A stretch of DNA of 64,000 bases from Butyrivibrio sp. GTDB lineage: Bacteria; Bacillota; Clostridia; Lachnospirales; Lachnospiraceae. The stretch covers positions 1 to 64,000 of the forward strand of contig SVGA01000020.1 of the NCBI GenBank assembly GCA_015056575.1, read 5' to 3'. The notes beneath the pieces were generated by a model. That model searched no databases. It had not been told where the DNA came from and saw only the letters and a program-made list of their open reading frames with translations. The translations under genes and the position numbers were made by a program. Shown piece after piece: positions 1 through 7,092 of the stretch (positions are counted from its first letter, which is position 1; each line of letters starts with the position of its first letter).

Positions 1-693
1 AGAAGATGGAACCCTAAAATGGCTCCTTACATCTTCACAGAGAGAAACGGAATCCACATCATCGACCTTCAGAAGTCAGTTGTAAAGGTTGACGAGGCTT
101 ACAAGGCAGTATTCGAGATTGCACAGCAGGGTGGAACAATTCTTTTCGTAGGTACCAAGAAGCAGGCTCAGGATGCAGTTAAGACTGAGGCAGAGCGTTG
201 CGGAATGTACTATGTTAACGAGAGATGGCTTGGCGGAATGCTTACAAACTTCAAGACAATCCAGTCAAGAATCGACAGAATGAAGAAGATCGAGAAGATG
301 CAGGAAGACGGAACTTTTGATGTTCTTCCCAAGAAGGAAGTAGCTCAGCTTAAGAAGGAGCTTTCCAAGCTTCAGGCTAACCTTGGCGGAATCAGAGACA
401 TGAAGAGAATTCCCGATGCTATCTTTGTAGTAGATCCCAAGAAGGAGAGAATCTGCATCCAAGAGGCTGAATCACTCGGAATCACTCTTATCGGAATCGG
501 CGACACAAACTGCGATCCTGAAGAGCTTGACTTCATCATCCCCGGTAACGATGATGCTATCAGAGCAGTAAAGCTTATCGTTGGTAAGATGGCAGATGCT
601 GTTATCGAGGCTAACCAGGGTGCTGAGGCTGATGTTGCAGCTGAGCAGACTGCAGAGGAAGAGGCTACTGCTGAAGAGACAGTTGAGGCTTGA
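1..693 (+). CDS. rpsB: 30S ribosomal protein S2 (5' end outside window)
   Basis: S2 is a core protein of the small ribosomal subunit. The frame is open from the first base and reads [17 protein letters not shown], which in S2 follows roughly 20 residues of N-terminus, so the true start is upstream and the ATG at position 19 is internal. 230 residues are visible, with the family's [18 protein letters not shown] and [10 protein letters not shown] stretches. The last 25 or so residues are an Ala/Glu-rich acidic tail, a common variable extension. tsf follows after 47 bases, the usual rpsB-tsf pair. Identity is very secure; only the 5' end is missing. Confidence 0.97.
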   Translation, partial: RRWNPKMAPYIFTERNGIHIIDLQKSVVKVDEAYKAVFEIAQQGGTILFVGTKKQAQDAVKTEAERCGMYYVNERWLGGMLTNFKTIQSRIDRMKKIEKMQEDGTFDVLPKKEVAQLKKELSKLQANLGGIRDMKRIPDAIFVVDPKKERICIQEAESLGITLIGIGDTNCDPEELDFIIPGNDDAIRAVKLIVGKMADAVIEANQGAEADVAAEQTAEEEATAEETVEA

Positions 694-740
694 TCCGGTC
701 TTTTGAATTAAATAAAAACAATCTTACGGAGGATAGATAA

Positions 741-1694
741 ATGGCTATTACAGCAGCAATGGTTAAAGAGTTACGTGAGTCCACAGGAGCCGGCATGATG
801 GAGTGCAAGAAGGCTCTCACAGAGACTAACGGAGATATGGATGCAGCCGTTGAGTACCTTAGAAAGAACGGTATCATGAAGGCTGAGAAGAAGGCCAGCA
901 GAATCGCTGCAGAGGGTCTTACAAGAATTGCAGTAAAGGATGACAAGACAGCAGCTGTTGTTGAGGTTAACTCTGAGACAGACTTCGTTGCTCAGAACGA
1001 GAAGTTCCAGGCATTTGTTGAGGCTGTTGCCAAGCAGGCAGTTGAGTCTGATTCTAAGGATATGGATTCCTTTATGGCTGAGAAGTGGAACGAGGATGGT
1101 TCCAAGACCGTTAACGATGCCCTGGTTGAGATCACAGCAGTTATTTCAGAGAAGATTTCCATCAGACGCTTCGAGAAGGTTGTAGCTGAGAACGGTATCG
1201 TTGTTCCTTACGTTCACGGCGGCGGAAGGATCTCAGTTCTTGTTGAGGCTGATACAGACGTTGTAAACGATGAGATCAAGGATGCGGTTAAGAACGTAGC
1301 TATGCAGGTTGCAGCTCTTAATCCTAAATTCATTTCTTCTGAGGATATTTCAGAGGAGTACAGAAACCACGAGAAGGAGATCCTTCTTGCTCAGGCTATG
1401 AAGGAGAACGAGGAGCTTCCTGAAGGAAAGAGAAAGCCTCAGGAGATCATTGAGAAGATGCTTATCGGTCGTCTTAACAAGGAGTTCAAGGAAATCTGCC
1501 TCAATGAGCAGGTTTACGTTAAGGCTGAAGATGGTAAGCAGACTGTTGCTCAGTACCTTGCACAGGTTGGAAAGAACAACAGCGCAAATCTTAAGATCAA
1601 GAGAATTGTTCGTTTCGAGACCGGTGAGGGTATCGAGAAGAAGAACGAGAACTTCGCTGAGGAAGTTGCCAAGCAGGCAGGTACACTTAAATAA
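741..1694 (+). CDS. tsf: Elongation factor Ts
   Basis: EF-Ts is the nucleotide exchange factor that recycles EF-Tu-GDP to EF-Tu-GTP in translation. The N-terminal UBA-like region has the TGAGMMECKKAL motif (about residues 15-26), and the core contains the conserved NSETDFVAQNE segment (about residues 78-88) that contacts EF-Tu. At 317 residues it is of normal length for Firmicutes with two core subdomains. The ATG at 741 has an ACGGAGGA ribosome-binding site at 726-733. It is the second gene of the rpsB-tsf operon and is followed by a strong terminator, so minC downstream is a separate unit. Confidence 0.97.
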   Translation: MAITAAMVKELRESTGAGMMECKKALTETNGDMDAAVEYLRKNGIMKAEKKASRIAAEGLTRIAVKDDKTAAVVEVNSETDFVAQNEKFQAFVEAVAKQAVESDSKDMDSFMAEKWNEDGSKTVNDALVEITAVISEKISIRRFEKVVAENGIVVPYVHGGGRISVLVEADTDVVNDEIKDAVKNVAMQVAALNPKFISSEDISEEYRNHEKEILLAQAMKENEELPEGKRKPQEIIEKMLIGRLNKEFKEICLNEQVYVKAEDGKQTVAQYLAQVGKNNSANLKIKRIVRFETGEGIEKKNENFAEEVAKQAGTLK

Positions 1695-1710
1695 TAATTG
1701 ATTTTTGATT

Positions 1711-1746
1711 GGAGCCTCGGGAACATCCCGGGGCTCCATTTTTATT
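1711..1746 (+). terminator. Rho-independent terminator of rpsB-tsf
   Basis: An 11-bp GC-rich stem (GGAGCCTCGGG paired with CCCGGGGCTCC, one G-T wobble) with a five-base loop is followed by a T-rich run. It lies 16 bases after the tsf stop. Confidence 0.9.
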
Positions 1747-1781
1747 CATAAAAAACATCCATTATTTATGTATTTTGTCGG

Positions 1782-1810
1782 TTTAATTTTAAGGTCAAAT
1801 AGCATATACT
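1782..1810 (+). promoter_or_regulatory. Candidate promoter of minCDE with overlapping palindromes
   Basis: TTTAAT (1782-1787) lies 17 bases before TATACT (1805-1810), a fair -10 with a poor -35. A palindrome CATATAC-TT-GTATATG covers 1803-1818 and so overlaps the -10. A second related palindrome, CATACA-AGA-TGTATG, lies at 1840-1854. These could be operator sites, but no regulator is known. The transcription start is inferred only. Confidence 0.35.
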
Positions 1811-1876
1811 TGTATATGGTGTGTTTGGATATGTCTGAACATACAAGATGTATGAAAAAAGGGTGGGTGATCTTAG

Positions 1877-2611
1877 TTGGAAGCAAATGTCACTATCAAG
1901 GGGACCAAATCCGGGATAATTCTGGTTTTGGATCCGTCTGTTCCTTTCAATGATCTTATACAGAAGGTTGCGGAGAAATTTACGCAGGCATCTTCATTTC
2001 TTGGCAAACATGATATGGGGCTGATACTCAGGGGAAGGTTCCTTTCAGATACGGAAGTTGAGGAAATTGTAAGGGTCATTGAGGAAAATTCCGAACTTCA
2101 CATAATCTGCATTATAGATGAGCAGTCAGAGGAGGAAGAGCTGATCCGGCTCGGAGTTCTTCGCCGCAGCGGAGAGCTGAATGACATTCCCCAGGTTCCC
2201 GTGGATAATGATCTTTCCGATGGCGATGCGGTTATCTATAAAGGCAATTTAAGATCGGGTCAGGATTTCAAGAACGATAAGAGCATTATTGTTCTGGGAG
2301 ATGTTAAGCCCGGAGGAAATGTGGTTTCCAAGGGAAGTATTTTTATTCTCGGAGAACTCAGAGGAAATGCTTTTGCCGGTTGTGAAGGCGACAATGATTC
2401 AGTTATTATGGCACTTAAGCTTGCGCCCATTCAGGTCAGGATCGGGGATGCGATCGCAATATCTCCTGACGCTGAAAAGGGAGCCAGGATCAGATCCAAG
2501 AAGAAATTTCTCGGAAACGACAAGATGGCTGAAGTGGCTTATATAGAGAATGGTCATATTGTAAAAACATCGTATGACGCTTCATTCTTGAGAAGATTTT
2601 ACAGTATTTAA
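1877..2611 (+). CDS. minC: Septum site-determining protein MinC
   Basis: MinC inhibits FtsZ polymerisation away from midcell, acting with MinD at the membrane. The 244-residue product has an N-terminal FtsZ-inhibitory domain (about 1-100) and a C-terminal beta-helix domain (about 115-225) with the LRSGQ motif (near residue 120) that binds MinD. The start is TTG at 1877; a purine-rich GGGTGGGTGA at 1861-1870 serves as ribosome-binding site and no better in-frame ATG exists before the conserved N-domain. minD follows 12 bases later. The identity is secure from domain pattern plus synteny. Confidence 0.92.
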   Translation: MEANVTIKGTKSGIILVLDPSVPFNDLIQKVAEKFTQASSFLGKHDMGLILRGRFLSDTEVEEIVRVIEENSELHIICIIDEQSEEEELIRLGVLRRSGELNDIPQVPVDNDLSDGDAVIYKGNLRSGQDFKNDKSIIVLGDVKPGGNVVSKGSIFILGELRGNAFAGCEGDNDSVIMALKLAPIQVRIGDAIAISPDAEKGARIRSKKKFLGNDKMAEVAYIENGHIVKTSYDASFLRRFYSI

Positions 2612-2623
2612 ACGGAGGACAGT

Positions 2624-3406
2624 ATGGGAGAAGTAATAGTTATCACATCAGGTAAGGGAGGCGTTGGTAAGACCACTACAACAGCCAACATCGGTACCGG
2701 CCTTGCCAAATTAAACAAGAAAGTCGTTCTTATTGATACGGATATAGGTCTCAGAAACCTTGATGTTGTCATGGGACTTGAAAACCGTATCGTCTACAAC
2801 ATCGTTGATGTTATCGAAGAAAACTGTAAATTAAGACAGGCTCTTATCAAGGACAAGAGATATGACACACTGTTTCTTTTGCCCGCAGCTCAGACAAGAG
2901 ACAAGACCAGCGTAACACCTGAACAGATGAAGAAGCTTACAGAGGAGCTTAAGGCAGAGTTTGATTATGTCATTCTTGACTGCCCCGCAGGAATCGAGCA
3001 GGGATTCCTTAATGCCATAGCCGGTGCAGACAGAGCCATCGTAGTAACAACCCCCGAGGTATCGGCTGTTCGTGATGCCGACAGGATCATCGGGCTTCTT
3101 GAGGCAAAGGAGATAAAGAATCACCAGCTTATTGTAAACAGACTTCGTCCTGATCTTATCAAGAGAGGCGATATGATGTCAGCTGATGATGTGGTTGAGA
3201 TATTGGCAGTTGAGCTTATCGGTCAGGTCCCCGATGATGAGAATATTGTTATTGCCACCAATAACGGTGAGCCTCTGGTAGGAGACAACTCCCTTGCCGG
3301 ACAGGCTTATATGAATATTTGCCGCAGAGTTACCGGCGAGAACGTTCCTTTTCTTGATCTTGAAACCAAAAAGGGATTGTTTGGCTGGCTCTCAAGGAAG
3401 AGATAA
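2624..3406 (+). CDS. minD: Septum site-determining ATPase MinD
   Basis: MinD is a ParA/MinD-family ATPase that dimerises on the membrane with ATP, recruits MinC, and is released by MinE. The deviant Walker A motif KGGVGKTT sits near residues 11-18, with the switch DTDIGLRNLD shortly after. The last 10 or so residues (KKGLFGWLSRKR) form the amphipathic membrane-targeting helix. 260 residues is the normal length. The GGAGGA ribosome-binding site is just upstream. It is the middle gene of minC-minD-minE. Confidence 0.97.
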   Translation: MGEVIVITSGKGGVGKTTTTANIGTGLAKLNKKVVLIDTDIGLRNLDVVMGLENRIVYNIVDVIEENCKLRQALIKDKRYDTLFLLPAAQTRDKTSVTPEQMKKLTEELKAEFDYVILDCPAGIEQGFLNAIAGADRAIVVTTPEVSAVRDADRIIGLLEAKEIKNHQLIVNRLRPDLIKRGDMMSADDVVEILAVELIGQVPDDENIVIATNNGEPLVGDNSLAGQAYMNICRRVTGENVPFLDLETKKGLFGWLSRKR

Positions 3407-3421
3407 GGAGAGAATAAAGTC

Positions 3422-3700
3422 ATGAAAATATCTGATTTTTTTAAGAAGAAATCCTCCAGCGATGTGGCCAAAGACAGACTTAAGCTGGTCCTTGTATCCG
3501 ACAGAGCGACCTGTTCTCCTGACATTATGCAGAAGATCCGCAGCGATATCATAGAAGTTCTGTCCAAATATGCAGAGATTGACATGGATAATATCGATAT
3601 CAATATTACCCAGATGGATACTGAGGATAATACAGGCAAGACTGTTCCGGCGCTCTATGCAAATATACCTATCAAAAACATGAATCATACATCTAAGTGA
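3422..3700 (+). CDS. minE: Cell division topological specificity factor MinE
   Basis: MinE stimulates the MinD ATPase and confines MinCD inhibition to the cell poles. The 92-residue protein has a short amphipathic N-terminus (MKISDFFKKK), the anti-MinCD helix region containing KDRLKLVLVSDRA (about residues 18-30), and a C-terminal topological specificity domain. Length and order after minD fit the family. Its stop overlaps the beginning of the P-type ATPase frame, suggesting translational coupling to a gene with no obvious link to division. Confidence 0.95.
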   Translation: MKISDFFKKKSSSDVAKDRLKLVLVSDRATCSPDIMQKIRSDIIEVLSKYAEIDMDNIDINITQMDTEDNTGKTVPALYANIPIKNMNHTSK

Positions 3701-3702
3701 TT

Positions 3703-6117
3703 ATGGATAACAGGATAATGGGACTTTCCTCTGACAGGGCAAAAGAGCTATATGACCAGGGGAAGGGTAATGTTCAAATTGAAAATATCGGCAAGACAAA
3801 CGGTCAGATCATTAAGGAGAATATCTTTACCTATTTTAACCTGATCTTCCTTATTATGGCCATTTTGCTTATCGTATCCGGCGCCTTTAATTCGTTGACT
3901 TTTTTGCCTGTTATCATATGTAACGCACTGATAGGAATCTTTCAGGGAATAAGAGCCAAGAAGATCCTTGATGATCTTAAAGTTTTGAACCAAACCACCG
4001 TCACTGCGATACGTGACGGACAGGAGAAGACAGTTGCAATTGACAAGCTCGTTCTCGGGGATGTGATAGTACTTTCTGCAGGAAGTCAGATCTGCGCCGA
4101 TGCCAAGGTCATAAGCGGAGAAGTGAACGTCAATGAGGCGCTGCTTACAGGTGAAGCCGATGAAATAGTAAAGACAGTAGGTGCATCTCTTATGTCCGGC
4201 AGCTTTGTGGTATCCGGTCAATGCCTTGCAAGGCTGACAAAGGTGGGACATGAGTCCTATATCTCTCAGCTTATGCTAAGAGCCAAGAAGATGCCTTCTT
4301 CCGAGCAGAGCGAGATGGTAAAATCCATAAACCGCATTGTGGCTTTTGCGGGGCTTATCATTATCCCCATCGGAATATGTCTTTTTGTACAGAGCTTTTA
4401 TATTCAGGGCAATTCTTTTTCGGAGAGTGTGCCCTCTATGGTTGCGGCTGTCATCGGAATGATACCTGAGGGACTGTATCTTTTGCTGAGTATCACTCTG
4501 GGACTCAGTACCATAAGGCTTGCACGGCAAAGGGTCATGCTTCATGATATGAGGAGCATTGAGGCCCTTGCAAGAGTAGATACTATCTGTGTTGATAAGA
4601 CAGGCACCATTACCGATAACAGCATGCTTGTAGCGGATGCTGTACTTCCCGACGGAACCAAAGATGGAGAGGAGTTCCTTAGAACAGTCGATATTGTTGC
4701 GGAGTATATAAGCTGTATTCCGGATGACAATATCACAATGAGAGCTCTCGAGGACTATTTTCCGTTAAGAAGCAGCCTCGGAAGTGTTTCTTTTCGTCCA
4801 TTTACATCCAAATATAAATACAGTTCAGTCCAGTTTAAAAATGCTACCTATATACTCGGAGCCCCGGAATATGTGCTTACGGATAAGTTCCCTGTATATA
4901 AGGAGCTTATAGACAGCTACGCTGCAAAGGGACTGAGGGTATTGTGCTTTGCCAGATACTTTGGCGGAGCAAACGGTACCTTGGCAATAGAGGCAACAAA
5001 TGAGAATACCTCCATTCCTGCACCGGAAGGCTATCTTGAGGGAGCCAATACTGTTCCCATGATGTTTATTCTTTTGCAGAATCCTATAAGAGAATCTGCT
5101 CCCGAGACCTTTGCGTTCTTCAGAAAACAGAATGTCAATGTCAAGGTGATTTCCGGAGATAATGCGCTGACTGTATCGGAAGTGGCAAGGAATGCCGGTA
5201 TAGAACACTCAGACAGATTTGTGGACGCAACGACTTTGACGGATGAGGATATCCCTCATGCTGTCAGAGAATATACCGTATTCGGAAGAGTGACTCCCGA
5301 TCAGAAACAGAAGATAGTAAGAGCACTTAAGGCTAACGGACATACGGTAGCAATGACAGGAGACGGTGTTAATGACATCCTTGCAATGAAGGATGCGGAC
5401 TGCTCCGTGGCGATGGCTGCCGGATCCGATGCGGCTGTTCAGGCAGCCCAGGTTGTTCTGATGGACAGTGATTTCTCCAAAATGCCTATGATCGTGGCGG
5501 AGGGAAGGAGAAATATCAACAATATTGAGAGAACGGCCACACTGTTTTTGGTAAAGAATATTTTCTCACTGCTTTTGGCGCTGTTTTCCATTATAAGTGT
5601 AGTTACTTATCCTTTACAGCCTTCTCAGATAACCATGATAAGTCTGTTTAATATTGGGATTCCCGGATTTTTCCTGGCTATGGAGCCCAATAATAAGAGG
5701 ATAGAAGGACATTTCCTCATCAAAGTGCTTCTGAAAGCCATGCCTGCGGCATTGACAGATTTTTTTGCCATAGCAGCCCTTGTTATCTTTGGTAATACCT
5801 TTGGGGTGAAGGCACAGGATGTATCGGTTGCGGCCACCTTCCTCCTGGCAATAGTGGGATTCATCATTCTTACAAATATCTGTATGCCCCTTAACAGATA
5901 CAGACTAAGAGTTATTCTGGGGTGCGTGGTTGGTATAATAGCTGCGGCGTTTATATTCAATGATCTTTTTTCAATATCATATGTTTCAATAGAGTGCGTT
6001 ATGTTGTTTGTGCTGTTTGCAATAGCAACAGAGCCTTTTATGAGATATTTGACAATGCTGTTTAGTTATATTGAAAATAGATTTGAAATAGATTTAGTTA
6101 AAAAGCTTAAAAAATAA
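3703..6117 (+). CDS. P-type (E1-E2) cation-transporting ATPase, CtpE/Exp7-like
   Basis: This is a membrane pump of 804 residues. It has the phosphorylation motif DKTGT, the actuator TGEA loop, and the hinge TGDGVND followed by MKDAD. Helix M4 carries IPEGL rather than the CPC of heavy-metal pumps. IPEGL without a following Pro resembles the uncharacterised group with mycobacterial CtpE and pneumococcal Exp7, for which calcium transport has been reported, so calcium is a guess. About ten membrane segments are visible, four of them after the hinge. I use the ATG at 3703; a GTG at 3697 overlapping the minE stop is an alternative. No metal-binding N-terminal domain is present. Confidence 0.85.
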   Translation: MDNRIMGLSSDRAKELYDQGKGNVQIENIGKTNGQIIKENIFTYFNLIFLIMAILLIVSGAFNSLTFLPVIICNALIGIFQGIRAKKILDDLKVLNQTTVTAIRDGQEKTVAIDKLVLGDVIVLSAGSQICADAKVISGEVNVNEALLTGEADEIVKTVGASLMSGSFVVSGQCLARLTKVGHESYISQLMLRAKKMPSSEQSEMVKSINRIVAFAGLIIIPIGICLFVQSFYIQGNSFSESVPSMVAAVIGMIPEGLYLLLSITLGLSTIRLARQRVMLHDMRSIEALARVDTICVDKTGTITDNSMLVADAVLPDGTKDGEEFLRTVDIVAEYISCIPDDNITMRALEDYFPLRSSLGSVSFRPFTSKYKYSSVQFKNATYILGAPEYVLTDKFPVYKELIDSYAAKGLRVLCFARYFGGANGTLAIEATNENTSIPAPEGYLEGANTVPMMFILLQNPIRESAPETFAFFRKQNVNVKVISGDNALTVSEVARNAGIEHSDRFVDATTLTDEDIPHAVREYTVFGRVTPDQKQKIVRALKANGHTVAMTGDGVNDILAMKDADCSVAMAAGSDAAVQAAQVVLMDSDFSKMPMIVAEGRRNINNIERTATLFLVKNIFSLLLALFSIISVVTYPLQPSQITMISLFNIGIPGFFLAMEPNNKRIEGHFLIKVLLKAMPAALTDFFAIAALVIFGNTFGVKAQDVSVAATFLLAIVGFIILTNICMPLNRYRLRVILGCVVGIIAAAFIFNDLFSISYVSIECVMLFVLFAIATEPFMRYLTMLFSYIENRFEIDLVKKLKK

Positions 6118-6137
6118 TAAGCGAAGTCTGTTTTTTG

Positions 6138-6146
6138 TGATATAAT
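6138..6146 (+). promoter_or_regulatory. Extended -10 promoter for the MarR-family gene
   Basis: TGATATAAT is an extended -10 (TGN plus perfect TATAAT) 35 bases before the start codon. No good -35 is visible, which is typical of extended -10 promoters. Confidence 0.5.
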
Positions 6147-6180
6147 TAAATAGTATAAAATTTATTCTTAGGAGTTTTAC

Positions 6181-6624
6181 ATGAGTGCAAAAGAGGAAAA
6201 ATACGATGCTTTAAAACTTGGGAATCAGCTTTGCTTCCCACTTTATGCCTGTTCCAAGGAAATCATCAGAAAGTATAAGCCCTATCTTGATGAGATCGAT
6301 CTGACTTATACCCAATATATTACAATGATGGTGCTTTGGGAGCAGAAATCACTCAATGTAAAAACTTTAGGGGAGAAGCTGTACCTGGATTCCGGGACAC
6401 TTACTCCTGTTCTTAAAAAGCTTGAATCCAAGGGATATATAACAAGGGAGAGATCCAATGAGGATGAGCGTAATCTTCTGGTTACCATCACCAAAGAGGG
6501 AGAGGAACTTAAAGAGCGAGCTCTTTCCATCCCCCCTGCAATGGGCTCCTGCGTTAAGCTCTCACCTGAGGAATCACAGCTTCTTTACAATCTTTTATAT
6601 AAGATTATTGGAAATGTAAGATAA
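6181..6624 (+). CDS. MarR-family regulator, OhrR type
   Basis: This 147-residue protein is a winged-helix MarR-family repressor. The N-terminal LCFPLYACSKEII pattern puts a cysteine at residue 18, matching the single peroxide-sensing cysteine of OhrR (Cys15 in Bacillus subtilis OhrR), and the LTYTQYI segment also fits OhrR/SarZ. The DNA-binding helices and wing (LYLDSGTLTPVLKKLE, then RERSNEDERN) are intact. OhrR senses organic hydroperoxides and usually represses ohr; no ohr gene lies in this window, so the target is unknown and may be its own promoter. It has its own ribosome-binding site (TTAGGAG) and seems monocistronic. Confidence 0.85.
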   Translation: MSAKEEKYDALKLGNQLCFPLYACSKEIIRKYKPYLDEIDLTYTQYITMMVLWEQKSLNVKTLGEKLYLDSGTLTPVLKKLESKGYITRERSNEDERNLLVTITKEGEELKERALSIPPAMGSCVKLSPEESQLLYNLLYKIIGNVR

Positions 6625-6641
6625 TCTTTATTGCTTTTTTC
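6601..6641 (+). terminator. Weak terminator after the MarR gene
   Basis: AAGATTAT and ATAATCTT form a perfect 8-bp stem spanning the stop codon with a 12-base loop, followed by TTATTGCTTTTTT. It is AT-rich, so efficiency is uncertain. Confidence 0.4.
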
Positions 6642-6659
6642 AATTTATAGAAATATAAT
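6631..6659 (+). promoter_or_regulatory. Promoter of the metal sensor-ech-hyp operon
   Basis: TTGCTT (6631-6636), a 17-base spacer and a perfect TATAAT (6654-6659) form a strong sigma-70 type promoter. The start would be near 6666, leaving an 80-base leader that contains the inverted repeat described separately. No other good promoter is seen before hypE ends, so the whole hydrogenase cluster could be read from here. Confidence 0.6.
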
Positions 6660-6673
6660 GATAAACGGTCATT

Positions 6674-6730
6674 TGTGCGTTTTATTTTTCTTTTTGTCCT
6701 AACAAGTCAAAAAATTAACAAAAACGCACA
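6674..6730 (+). repeat. 10-bp inverted repeat in the leader of the metal sensor gene
   Basis: TGTGCGTTTT (6674-6683) and AAAACGCACA (6721-6730) are perfect inverse copies with 37 bases between them. The left arm is just downstream of the predicted transcription start and the right arm ends just before the GGAGG ribosome-binding site. They may be paired operator sites for the adjacent CsoR-like repressor, or the two strands of an mRNA stem that presents or hides the ribosome-binding site. The function is inferred. Confidence 0.55.
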
Positions 6731-6748
6731 TTCTTTATGGAGGTTTTT

Positions 6749-7051
6749 ATGAGTTCTGCGAACCATGAACATCACCATCACCATGACCCTGAACATATGA
6801 AGGCAATTTCGAACAGGCTCTCCAAAGCCATCGGACACCTTGAATCCGTAAAGAGGATGGTAGAAGATGACAAGGACTGCAGCGAAGTGCTTATTCAGCT
6901 TGCCGCCGTGCGCTCAGCCATCAATAATTGCGGCAAGGAGATTCTCAAGGAACACATGAGTCACTGCATAGTTCATGCTGTTCAGGACGGTGATGAGAAG
7001 GCAATCATTGAACTCAATGAGGCCGTCGACAAATTTATGAAAAACTCATAG
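6749..7051 (+). CDS. CsoR/RcnR-family metal-sensing repressor with His-rich N-terminus
   Basis: This 100-residue all-helical DUF156 protein should be a metal-responsive repressor. The core DCSEVLIQLAAVRSAI and the ligand set Cys44, His69, Cys73 match the spacing of the copper ligands of CsoR (Cys-25-His-4-Cys). Unlike ordinary CsoR, the N-terminus carries five consecutive histidines (residues 8-12) plus His6 and His16, which could add nickel or other metal binding. The start is the ATG at 6749, preceded by GGAGG; the ATG at 6737 overlaps that site. It heads the ech-hyp cluster, so control of [NiFe] hydrogenase by metal supply is a plausible role. Confidence 0.85.
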   Translation: MSSANHEHHHHHDPEHMKAISNRLSKAIGHLESVKRMVEDDKDCSEVLIQLAAVRSAINNCGKEILKEHMSHCIVHAVQDGDEKAIIELNEAVDKFMKNS

Positions 7052-7092
7052 TCTTCAAAGGCTTTGAGAATATGTGAAAGGGGCGAAACACC

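Noticed and set aside
1705-1953. Open frame after tsf overlapping the start of minC
   Set aside because: It covers the tsf terminator and the minC 5' leader and shows no protein-like features.
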